From the NCBI RefSeq assembly GCF_020524545.1, contig NZ_JAIVLG010000001.1, forward strand, positions 620,001 through 684,000: DNA of 64,000 nucleotides. Direction: 5' to 3'. The translations under genes were made by a program, and so were the position numbers. A model generated the notes under the pieces. It had not been told where the DNA came from and did not search any database. It saw nothing but the letters and a program-made list of their open reading frames with translations. Source of the stretch: Microbacterium paraoxydans. GTDB lineage: Bacteria; Actinomycetota; Actinomycetes; Actinomycetales; Microbacteriaceae. Of the stretch, positions 57,242 through 64,000 are shown piece by piece; position 1 is the stretch's first letter, and each line of letters opens with the position of its first letter.

Positions 57242-57844
57242 GTGATCGAACTGCCCGTCGACCTTCCGGCCGATCTCGTCCCGTTCGCGTGGCTGATCGG
57301 CGTCTGGGAGGGCACCGGTGTCATCGACTATCCGGTCGGCGACGAGCGCTTGCAGGGCGAGTTCACCCATCGGGTCAGCTTCAGTCATGACGGTGGCCCG
57401 TTCTTGAACTACTCCGGCACCGCCACGTTCCTCACGGACGAGGGGGCACCCGCGGCGGCGTTGCTCGCCGAGACGGGCTTCTGGCGGCTCGCACGACCGG
57501 CGACGGACGCGGATCCCGGTCCCGCCCTGCTCCCGCCGACCGCCCCTGCCGTCGCCCGCACGGTCGACGACGTGGAAGAGCTGCGCGCCCCGAGCGGCGG
57601 ATTCCCCATCGAAGTCTCGCTCGCACACGCGGATGGCGCGCTCGAGCTGTACCTCGGCGAGATCAACGGTCCCCGCATCGACATCGGCTCGGACGCCGTC
57701 GTGCGCAGCGCCGGCGCGAAGGTGCACACCGCTTCTTCGCGCATGTACGGCCTCGTCGACGGGCACCTGCTGTGGGCATGGGACATCGCCGCACTCGGCA
57801 CCCCGCTGCGCTCCCACGCATCGGCACGGCTGGCCAAGGTCTGA
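57242..57844 (+). CDS. FABP/nitrobindin-like protein (DUF1794)
   Basis: A 200-residue beta-barrel protein with the family GxWxGxG signature as GVWEGTG near 19-25 and a C-terminal LLWAWDIAALGTPLRSHASARL. Nitrobindins bind haem and act on peroxynitrite or nitric oxide. The C-terminal His seen in this family for haem ligation may be the one in SHAS. It lies one base before ygfZ and is part of that operon. Confidence 0.87.
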   Translation: MIELPVDLPADLVPFAWLIGVWEGTGVIDYPVGDERLQGEFTHRVSFSHDGGPFLNYSGTATFLTDEGAPAAALLAETGFWRLARPATDADPGPALLPPTAPAVARTVDDVEELRAPSGGFPIEVSLAHADGALELYLGEINGPRIDIGSDAVVRSAGAKVHTASSRMYGLVDGHLLWAWDIAALGTPLRSHASARLAKV

Positions 57845-57845
57845 G

Positions 57846-58976
57846 ATGTCCGGCTTCGACCAGATCGACGGTGCCGTCTCCGAGGGCGGTCTGATCGCTC
57901 ACTTCGGCGACGTGTTCCGCGAGCAGCGGCGCCTCGCCGACGGCGCTGCCCTCGCGCCTCTCGGCGATCGCACCGTGATCGAGGTGGCGGGCCCCGAGCG
58001 GCTGAGCTGGCTCGATTCGATCACCTCGCAGGACGTGGGCAGGCTGGCCCCCGGTGACAGCACCGAGCTTCTGGTGCTCGACCCGCAGGGCCGGGTGGAG
58101 CACGCGGCCGGTGTCATCGACGACGGCGCATCCACCTGGCTCATCGTCGACGGCGGAGACGCCGAGGCGCTTGCGGGCTGGCTGACGCGGATGAAGTTCC
58201 GCACGCAGGCGACCGTCGACCTCCGTCCCGACCTCGTGCTGGTCGGATACCTCGACGGTGGCGGGGTGGCAGCGGTGGTGACCGCCGCCGCGTTCGCCCC
58301 GAACGGCACCGCCCTGGTCTGGTCTGATCCATGGCAGCGGATCAGCGCCGGGGGGCACCAGTACTCCGAGGTCGTCGAGCATCCGGCCGCCGACTACGCC
58401 TGGCGGGTCGCCATCCTCGCCGACGAAGCAGCCGATGCTCTCGCCGCATCGCTCGACCGGGACGCACTCGCCGGCCTCCTCGCCGCGGAAGCGCTGCGCG
58501 TCGCCGCCTGGCGCCCGCGCTGGGCGACCGAGGTCGACGAGCGTTCGCTGCCGCACGAGTCCGACTGGATCCGCAGCGCGGTGCATCTGAACAAGGGCTG
58601 TTACCGCGGCCAGGAGACCGTCGCCAAGGTTCACAACCTCGGACACCCGCCCCGCCGTCTGGCAGCGCTCCATCTCGACGGCAGCGATGCGGTCCTTCCC
58701 GAGCCCGGTGCCGCGGTCTTCGCCGGCGACGACGAGGTCGGGCACCTGACCTCGGTGGCGCGTCATCACGAAGACGGTCCGATCGCCCTCGCGATCCTCT
58801 CCCGGCGCGCGCCGATCGGCGATCTGGTGGTTCGCGCCGACGGCATCGACATCGCCGCCTCGCAGCAGGTGATCGTCCCTGCGGACGCGGGGGCCACCGC
58901 GGACATCCCGCGCCTCACCCGTCTGTCTCGGCGGCCCACGGCACCGGACCCGCGCGACGCCGTCGCCGGAAGCTGA
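57846..58976 (+). CDS. ygfZ: YgfZ/GcvT-like folate-binding protein
   Basis: A 376-residue protein with the T-protein fold. The diagnostic YgfZ motif KGCYRGQE is present with Cys252. YgfZ binds folate and helps repair or assemble certain iron-sulfur proteins. The ATG is one base after the nitrobindin stop. Confidence 0.92.
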   Translation: MSGFDQIDGAVSEGGLIAHFGDVFREQRRLADGAALAPLGDRTVIEVAGPERLSWLDSITSQDVGRLAPGDSTELLVLDPQGRVEHAAGVIDDGASTWLIVDGGDAEALAGWLTRMKFRTQATVDLRPDLVLVGYLDGGGVAAVVTAAAFAPNGTALVWSDPWQRISAGGHQYSEVVEHPAADYAWRVAILADEAADALAASLDRDALAGLLAAEALRVAAWRPRWATEVDERSLPHESDWIRSAVHLNKGCYRGQETVAKVHNLGHPPRRLAALHLDGSDAVLPEPGAAVFAGDDEVGHLTSVARHHEDGPIALAILSRRAPIGDLVVRADGIDIAASQQVIVPADAGATADIPRLTRLSRRPTAPDPRDAVAGS

Positions 58977-58978
58977 AC

Positions 58979-59806
58979 TCAGTCGGCCCGGGGAGCGACC
59001 GCGGCCCAGGGCAGCGTGAGCTCGCCGAGACGCCAGCGGGTGCGCCCACCGAGCACCGGCCATCCTTGATCGCGCAGCCCTGTCACGGCGGCGAGGAAGC
59101 GCTGGGTGGCGCCGAACGTCGACAGGGGTGCCGCGCGGTCCCATTCCCGGTCGAGGTCGACGAGGAGGTCGTGCACGCGCTCCCCGCCGACGTTGCGGTG
59201 GATCAGGGCTTTCGGCAGGCGCTCGGCGACGATGCTCGGACGTTCGAGATCGGCGAGACGGAGCGAGATCGTGAAGCGCAGCGGCGCGGCGTGCGCATCG
59301 ACGTCGATCCAGCTCGAAACGCGGCCGATCTCGTCACAGGTCCCTTCGAAGAGCAGGCCGCCGGGGGCCAGGCGTGCGCTCATCCGTGCCCACGCATCCG
59401 CCACGTCTTCCTCGTCGTACTGGCGCAGGACGTTCATGGCACGGATCACCGCGGGTCTGCGTCCCCGGGGAAGAGGCACCTCGAAGCCTCCCCGCGCGAA
59501 CGACACGGGCAGATCGGCGGCGAAGGGCGTCCGGCCGGCGCGCACTTCCGCGAGTTGGGCGTCGGCCGTGGCGACGCGGGCGGCGTCGATCTCGAGCCCG
59601 AGCACCTCGACGTCGTCGCGCACGCGCACGAGACGTGTCGCGAGTTCGAACGCGGTGACTCCGCTCGCGCCGTAGCCGAGGTCGACCACGAGCGGATCGC
59701 GTGCGCGGCGCACCGCGTCGCTGTGCGCGATCCAGCGATCGTTGCGGCGCAGTCGGTTCGTTCCCGTCGTGCCGCGGGTCGGCCGGCCGAGGGGGGATGA
59801 CGCCAT
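58979..59806 (-). CDS. class I SAM-dependent methyltransferase
   Basis: A 275-residue protein. The AdoMet-binding motif I is VVDLGYGASGVTA (about 45-57), and motif II includes VLGLEIDAARV. Arg-rich N terminus. The ATG has GGGAGGA upstream. It converges on ygfZ, with two bases between the stops. The substrate is unknown. Confidence 0.85.
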   Translation of the reverse strand: MASSPLGRPTRGTTGTNRLRRNDRWIAHSDAVRRARDPLVVDLGYGASGVTAFELATRLVRVRDDVEVLGLEIDAARVATADAQLAEVRAGRTPFAADLPVSFARGGFEVPLPRGRRPAVIRAMNVLRQYDEEDVADAWARMSARLAPGGLLFEGTCDEIGRVSSWIDVDAHAAPLRFTISLRLADLERPSIVAERLPKALIHRNVGGERVHDLLVDLDREWDRAAPLSTFGATQRFLAAVTGLRDQGWPVLGGRTRWRLGELTLPWAAVAPRAD

Positions 59807-59852
59807 GTCTCCATCCTCCCAGGATCCGGATCGGCCGAAGGTCCCGGGTGGA

Positions 59853-59858
59853 TAAACT
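59853..59858 (+). promoter_or_regulatory. -10 element of gpmA, leaderless
   Basis: TAAACT is followed by six bases and ATG 59865. Confidence 0.6.
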
Positions 59859-59864
59859 GGCGAC

Positions 59865-60614
59865 ATGACTGCGACCCGTACCCTCATCCTGCTCCGCCAC
59901 GGCCGAAGCGAGTGGAACGAACTGAACCTCTTCACCGGTTGGGTGGATGTCCGCCTCAACGCGCAGGGCGAGAAGGAGGCGCGTCGCGGCGGTGAGCTGC
60001 TCGCCGAGTCCGGGATCCTGCCCGATGTGCTGCACACCTCCATGCTGAGTCGCGCGATCCAGACCGCGAACATCGCTCTGGACGCCGCCGACCGTCTGTG
60101 GATCCCCGTGACCCGCTCCTGGCGTCTCAACGAGCGCCACTACGGTGCGCTCCAGGGCAAGGACAAGGCGCAGACGCTCGAGGAGTTCGGTCCCGAGCAG
60201 TTCCAGCTGTGGCGCCGGTCGTTCGACGTTCCCCCGCCCGTGCTCGACGACGAGAGCGAGTTCAGCCAGGTGCACGACGTGCGCTACCAGGGCATCGACG
60301 GCGAGGTGCCCCGCACGGAGTCGCTCAAGCTCGTGATCGACCGTCTGCTTCCGTACTGGGAGAGCGCGATCGTCCCCGACCTCGAAGCCGGCAAGACGGT
60401 CCTCGTCACCGCGCACGGCAACTCGCTGCGCGGCCTGGTCAAGCACCTCGAAGGCATCAGCGACGCCGACATCGCCGAGCTGAACATCCCGACCGGCATT
60501 CCGCTGGTCTACGAGCTCGACGAGAACAACGTCCCGACGGGGCCCGGCCGCTACCTCGACCCCGAGGCTGCGGCTGCCGGTGCGGCCGCGGTGGCTGCGC
60601 AGGGCAAGAAGTAG
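59865..60614 (+). CDS. gpmA: 2,3-bisphosphoglycerate-dependent phosphoglycerate mutase
   Basis: A 249-residue glycolytic mutase. The phosphohistidine motif is LRHGRSEWN with His12, and the second catalytic His lies in TAHGNSLRG. The length is standard. The gpm-senX3-regX3 order is conserved in mycobacteria; here phoU (-) is inserted between them. Confidence 0.96.
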   Translation: MTATRTLILLRHGRSEWNELNLFTGWVDVRLNAQGEKEARRGGELLAESGILPDVLHTSMLSRAIQTANIALDAADRLWIPVTRSWRLNERHYGALQGKDKAQTLEEFGPEQFQLWRRSFDVPPPVLDDESEFSQVHDVRYQGIDGEVPRTESLKLVIDRLLPYWESAIVPDLEAGKTVLVTAHGNSLRGLVKHLEGISDADIAELNIPTGIPLVYELDENNVPTGPGRYLDPEAAAAGAAAVAAQGKK

Positions 60615-60632
60615 GTCCCCGCTCCACCTGGA

Positions 60633-60720
60633 TCGGTCGAGACCCCCTCACGCCGTCGGCGCCCCTCCTGAATCACGCGATTCAGGAGGGGCGCCGACGC
60701 GCAGCGGGGGTCTCGACCGA
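60633..60720. repeat. nested palindrome, GAGACCCC family (copy 2)
   Basis: Outer 15-bp arms at 60633-60647 and 60706-60720 and an inner 20-bp arm pair at 60655-60674 and 60679-60698 are both perfect, separated by seven unpaired bases on each side and closed by a four-base loop. The outer right arm shares CAGCGGGGGTCTCG with the copy at 10668-10747. It lies between the convergent gpmA and phoU. Confidence 0.9.
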
Positions 60721-60732
60721 GGGACGTGCGCG

Positions 60733-61443
60733 TCAGGCGTGCCCGAGTTCTTGCTGCTCGAGTTCCTGCTGTTCGACGGCGAGGGGGATGTCGTCCTCCT
60801 CGACCGCCCAGTCGCCGGTGGAGAGGTAGACGACCTTCTTCGCGACGGCCACCGCGTGGTCGGCGAAGCGCTCGTGGTAGCGGCTGGCGAGCGTGGCGTC
60901 GACGGTCGCCGTGGCCTCGCCCTTCCAGTTGTCGCTGAGCACCTTCTCGAAGACGGTGGCGTGCAGTTCGTCGACGTCGTCGTCCGCGTTGCGGATGGCG
61001 TCGGCGAAGCGAAGGTCCTGTGTGCGCAGGAGCTCCGAGAGCGTGCGGGCGACCTCGACGTCGAGCTCGCCCATCTTCACGAAGGTGCCCTTGAGGCCCT
61101 TCGGGATGGCGCGCTCGGGGAAGCGGAGGCGGGCGAGCTGGGCGATGTGCTCCGACATGTCGCCCATGCGCTCGAGCGAGGCGCTCACGCGCAGAGCCGT
61201 CACGACGATGCGCAGATCGCGTGCGACCGGCTGCTGGCGGGCGAGGATCTCGATCGCCTGCTCGTCGAGGGCGACGGCCAGATCGTCGATCTTCGCATCG
61301 TCGGCGATGACCTCTTCTGCCAGTGCCACGTCGCTCGTGGCGAACGCCCTGGTGGCCTTGTCGATGGAAACCGTGACGAGGTCGGCGATCTCGACCAGGC
61401 GGTTCTGAAGGTCCTCGAGGGACTGGTGGAACACTTCGCGCAT
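60733..61443 (-). CDS. phoU: phosphate regulator PhoU
   Basis: A 236-residue protein made of two PhoU three-helix domains, each with the E/D-x-x-x-D metal motif (LERMGDMSEHIA and RYHERFADHAVAVA). It links the Pst transporter to the sensor kinase and dampens the phosphate response. ATG 61443 is preferred to TTG 61455 because the Shine-Dalgarno abuts the TTG. PHO-box-like repeats are upstream at 61559-61587. Confidence 0.94.
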   Translation of the reverse strand: MREVFHQSLEDLQNRLVEIADLVTVSIDKATRAFATSDVALAEEVIADDAKIDDLAVALDEQAIEILARQQPVARDLRIVVTALRVSASLERMGDMSEHIAQLARLRFPERAIPKGLKGTFVKMGELDVEVARTLSELLRTQDLRFADAIRNADDDVDELHATVFEKVLSDNWKGEATATVDATLASRYHERFADHAVAVAKKVVYLSTGDWAVEEDDIPLAVEQQELEQQELGHA

Positions 61444-61558
61444 GTTGGGGCGCAACCTTTCATTCGGATCTCGGCTGTGTCAGCGCGAGGCGGCGGGTCG
61501 TCCGCAGGAGAGCAGGTCTGTGCTCCCGCACAAGCCCGAAGCGATTGTCCGCTTCGAA

Positions 61559-61587
61559 GGTTAACGAACGGTGCCCAGCACGTGAAT
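61559..61587 (-). promoter_or_regulatory. PHO-box-like 11-bp repeats upstream of phoU and senX3
   Basis: Three units read on the minus strand at exact 11-bp spacing: ATTCACG (61581-61587), GGGCACC (61570-61576) and GTTAACC (61559-61565). They sit between the divergent phoU and senX3 starts, fitting autoregulation by RegX3. They are weaker than the pstS sites. Confidence 0.6.
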
Positions 61588-61647
61588 AGTACTTCCCCTG
61601 TTCCCGTCAGGGCGCGGAAACCCGCCGGACGGACGGTGAACGCACTC

Positions 61648-61653
61648 TACGCT
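61648..61653 (+). promoter_or_regulatory. -10 element of senX3, leaderless
   Basis: TACGCT is followed by six bases and ATG 61660. Confidence 0.6.
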
Positions 61654-61659
61654 TGTGAC

Positions 61660-62883
61660 ATGACCTTGCCGCAGCTCGCGCTGTCCTCGCTCGCCATCGG
61701 GCTGGTGATCGGTGTCGGCCTCTCCCTGCTCGTGGCGTGGGCCTACCGGGCACGGGCGCGCGTCCAGGAGGAGACATCGCTGGCGGTCCCGGCCGGCATC
61801 ACCGACGTTCTGGGCAGCATGGACGACGCGGCGGCGATCGTCGACACCTCAGGGATGGTCCTCGCCACCTCACAGGCCGCGACCCGCTTCGGCATCGAGG
61901 TCGGGGCGACGCTCGACAACACGGAGCTCCGTCAGCTCGTGCGCGGTGTTCGCGACACCGGAGGCTCCGTCACCGAGTCGATGCGGATCACGCGTGGAGG
62001 GCTGAGCCTCGATCCGCGACTCGTGTCGGCGCGCGCGAGCGTGATCGGCACGCGCCTGGTGCTTCTGATCATCCGCGACGTCACCGAGCAGGAGCGTCTC
62101 GACCAGATGCGCCGGGACTTCGTCGCCAACACGAGTCACGAGCTGAAGACGCCGGTGGGCGCAGTGAGCCTCCTGGCGGAAGCGATCGAGTCCGCGGCGG
62201 ATGACCCGGCGCAGGTGCGCATCTTCGCCGCGCGTATCGCTGCGGAGGCCGGGCGTCTCGGACAGCTCACGGGTCGGATCATGAGCCTGTCCCGACTCCA
62301 GGCCGAGGACGGTCTGACCAAGGTCGGTCCCGTGTCGATCGACGAGGTCATCGCGTCCTCGATCGAGGCCCACGTGGTCCAGGCCGATTCCGCCGGCGTC
62401 GAGCTCGCCCGCGGCGGTGACCGCGGCGTCTGGGTGCGCGGCGACGCGCAGATCCTCATCGAGGCGGTCGGCAACCTGATCGCCAACGCCATCGTCTACT
62501 CGCCCCGCGGATCCCGCGTGGGAGTCGGCGTGCGCGCGGAGGACGGTGTGGTCGAGATCGCGGTGTCCGATCAGGGCATCGGTATCGCGGAAGCGGATCG
62601 CGAGCGCATCTTCGAACGGTTCTACCGGGCGGATGAGGCGCGCTCCCGGCGCACGGGCGGCACGGGGCTCGGGCTGTCGATCGTCAAACACGCCACGCAG
62701 CGCCACGGCGGGGAGGTGCGACTGTGGTCCCGCCCCGGGCGTGGTTCCACCTTCACGATCCGACTTCCCCGGATCGACGCCCCGGAGCACAGCGACTCGG
62801 GCAAGAAGAGCAAGAAGAAGCGTGCGCGCAAGGCCGCCAAGGCTGCGGCATCCGCGCGCGTTCGAAACGGAGAGAGAACATGA
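61660..62883 (+). CDS. senX3: sensor histidine kinase SenX3
   Basis: A 407-residue kinase with one N-terminal transmembrane segment (about 8-30), a PAS-like domain (about 45-140), a HisKA domain with His160 in TSHELKTP, and a HATPase_c domain (about 250-375) with the N, G1 and G2 boxes. It ends in a Lys/Arg/Ala-rich tail. It senses phosphate limitation through PstB/PhoU and phosphorylates RegX3. Confidence 0.95.
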   Translation: MTLPQLALSSLAIGLVIGVGLSLLVAWAYRARARVQEETSLAVPAGITDVLGSMDDAAAIVDTSGMVLATSQAATRFGIEVGATLDNTELRQLVRGVRDTGGSVTESMRITRGGLSLDPRLVSARASVIGTRLVLLIIRDVTEQERLDQMRRDFVANTSHELKTPVGAVSLLAEAIESAADDPAQVRIFAARIAAEAGRLGQLTGRIMSLSRLQAEDGLTKVGPVSIDEVIASSIEAHVVQADSAGVELARGGDRGVWVRGDAQILIEAVGNLIANAIVYSPRGSRVGVGVRAEDGVVEIAVSDQGIGIAEADRERIFERFYRADEARSRRTGGTGLGLSIVKHATQRHGGEVRLWSRPGRGSTFTIRLPRIDAPEHSDSGKKSKKKRARKAAKAAASARVRNGERT

Positions 62884-63563
62884 CCCGAATCCTTCTCGTC
62901 GAGGACGAGCCCGACCTCGCCGACCCGCTCGCGTATCTGCTGCGCCGCGAAGGCTACGAGGTGGAGATCGCGGAGGACGGCCCCGGCGCGCTCTCCGCGT
63001 TCCGGGAGCGCGGCGCGGACATCGTGCTGCTCGACCTGATGCTCCCCGGCATGCCCGGCACCGAGGTGTGCCGTCAGATCCGCTCGACGTCGGCCGTGCC
63101 GATCATCATGCTCACCGCGAAGGACTCCGAGGTCGACATCGTGGTCGGGCTCGAGCTCGGCGCCGACGACTACATCACGAAGCCGTACTCCTCGCGCGAG
63201 CTGCTCGCCCGTATGCGGGCTGTGCTGCGCCGGATCGTGCAGGCCGACGGCGAGCTCGACGAACGCGTGCTCGACGGCGGCAGGGTCTCGCTCGACATCG
63301 ATCGGCACACCGTGTCCGTCGCCGGGGAGCAGATCAACATGCCGCTGAAGGAGTTCGAGCTCCTCGAGGTCCTGATGCGCAACTCCGGACGCGTCCTCAC
63401 GCGCGGTCAGCTCATCGACCGGGTCTGGGGGAGTGACTACTTCGGCGACACCAAGACGCTCGACGTCCACATCAAGCGCATCCGCTCGCGCATCGAGGAG
63501 AACCCGAGTGAGCCGGTCATGCTCGTCACGGTGCGTGGCCTCGGGTACCGCTTCGAGGGCTGA
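62880..63563 (+). CDS. regX3: response regulator RegX3
   Basis: A 227-residue OmpR-family activator. The receiver has the acidic pair in VEDEPD and the phospho-acceptor Asp52 (LLDLMLPG), with TAKD and KPYSSRE downstream. The C-terminal winged helix includes VWGSDYFGDTKTLDVHIKRIRS. It is translationally coupled to senX3 and is expected to bind the PHO-box-like repeats upstream of pstS and phoU. Confidence 0.96.
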   Translation: MTRILLVEDEPDLADPLAYLLRREGYEVEIAEDGPGALSAFRERGADIVLLDLMLPGMPGTEVCRQIRSTSAVPIIMLTAKDSEVDIVVGLELGADDYITKPYSSRELLARMRAVLRRIVQADGELDERVLDGGRVSLDIDRHTVSVAGEQINMPLKEFELLEVLMRNSGRVLTRGQLIDRVWGSDYFGDTKTLDVHIKRIRSRIEENPSEPVMLVTVRGLGYRFEG

Positions 63564-63608
63564 ACGCAGAGGAGGCCGGCACCCGTGGGTGCCGGCCTCC
63601 TCTGCGTT
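63563..63608. terminator. bidirectional terminator after regX3
   Basis: A perfect 22-bp stem at 63563-63584 and 63587-63608 between the convergent regX3 and the last gene. Confidence 0.9.
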
Positions 63609-63618
63609 CGACGCGGGG

Positions 63619-64000
63619 TCACTCCGAGGGAGCAGGCGCCGCGGTGTCGGTCGGCATCGGCGTGGGCAAGGTGCGCACCGACTCCGAGGGGACGAGGTCC
63701 GAGTAGTAGGGGAGGGAGCCGTCCAGGACGGGAACGTCGGCCTTGACGCCGACGGAGTCACCGGACTGGAAGTGCATCTCCACCGTCGCCCCGGGCTTGG
63801 TGTCGAGCCCGACGATGCGCAGCGGCTCCTCGTCGGCACCCAGGCTCTTCGTCTCGCCCGCGGGAACAGTGAGCTTGAAGTCGTTGTCGTCTCCGACGGA
63901 GATCGTGAGGGTGGCGCTCTCATCGGTGGGGTTGACCACGGCGGCGATGAAGTTGCCGATCGAACCGTCCTCCGTCGCGATCACGAGGGCGTTGCGCACG
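63619..64000 (-). CDS. probable secreted protein, 5' part outside the window
   Basis: The visible part is about 127 residues of the C terminus. It has VRNALVIA(T/S)EDG and a beta-rich domain, ending in a Pro/Thr/Ala-rich tail. Related actinobacterial proteins are lipoproteins of unknown function often (wrongly) annotated as DNA modification methylase; this likeness is from memory. The start lies beyond base 64000, and the first in-frame Met in the window is not the true start. Confidence 0.6.
   Translation of the reverse strand, partial: VRNALVIATEDGSIGNFIAAVVNPTDESATLTISVGDDNDFKLTVPAGETKSLGADEEPLRIVGLDTKPGATVEMHFQSGDSVGVKADVPVLDGSLPYYSDLVPSESVRTLPTPMPTDTAAPAPSE

Noticed and set aside
60633..60720. 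The palindrome as an ordinary intrinsic terminator
   Set aside because: It lies between convergent genes, but there is no T-run on either side, and the two-level structure is repeated at 10668-10747.

Overview
The window is a single block of core chromosome from a high-GC Gram-positive bacterium, most likely a Microbacterium or a close relative in the Microbacteriaceae. The basis is a very high GC content, frequent GTG starts, many promoters of the form TAnnnT followed six bases later by a start codon, and actinobacterial families and gene orders (GlnR-Ppk-MutT1-Pst, Gpm-SenX3-RegX3, SigK-RskA-fasciclin, malate:quinone oxidoreductase, the small TadA/TadB/DUF4244/TadE cluster). The genus is an inference. 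I see no insertion sequence, prophage, integron or CRISPR array.

Layout: 61-2251 (-) DUF58 protein and MoxR ATPase; 2427-2513 (+) SRP RNA; 2583-3886 rhomboid protease and a lysozyme-like membrane protein; 3952-7286 pta-ackA; 7387-10649 a beta-phosphoglucomutase-like HAD enzyme with a GH65 glycoside phosphorylase; 10825-14533 dnaX-recR-EamA; 14643-17254 lysC and asd; 17318-19453 mqo and tdk; 19659-21651 lldR-lldD with two clear LldR-type operators; 21670-27487 (-) a DUF1295 protein, HAD-VanZ pair, tRNA-Pro, metallophosphoesterase and a PASTA-type bifunctional penicillin-binding protein; 27577-28256 DUF4177 and RidA; 28341-30308 (-) acs; 30710-33571 a minimal Tad pilus cluster; 33649-39902 topA-tmk-holB and a secreted tripeptidase-like lipoprotein.

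From 39972: tRNA-Thr, a nicotinamidase, a frameshifted DUF1697 gene, small accessory genes and tRNA-Lys; 43443-45643 a fasciclin lipoprotein divergent from sigK-rskA; 45673-47373 a conserved hypothetical and pabC; 47544-48398 (-) a DUF559 nuclease-like gene flanked by two related nested palindromes; 48611-56728 (-) pstBACS, mutT1, ppk and glnR; 56802-58976 four small to medium genes including a 37-residue membrane peptide; then a methyltransferase, gpmA, phoU (-) and senX3-regX3. The last gene is cut by the right edge.

Several groups work together. Pta-AckA, Acs, LldD and Mqo handle overflow carbon (acetate, lactate, malate). PstSCAB, PhoU, SenX3-RegX3 and Ppk form a phosphate module, with 11-bp-spaced PHO-box-like repeats upstream of pstS and phoU. 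SigK-RskA probably drives the divergent fasciclin gene through a promoter that resembles the mycobacterial SigK consensus. The least explained material is intergenic: several nested palindromes with shared arms (10668-10747 with 60633-60720; 47429-47509 with 48512-48588; 19496-19582; 30470-30570), a multi-hairpin element at 46360-46435 and a C-rich degenerate repeat at 47374-47428.
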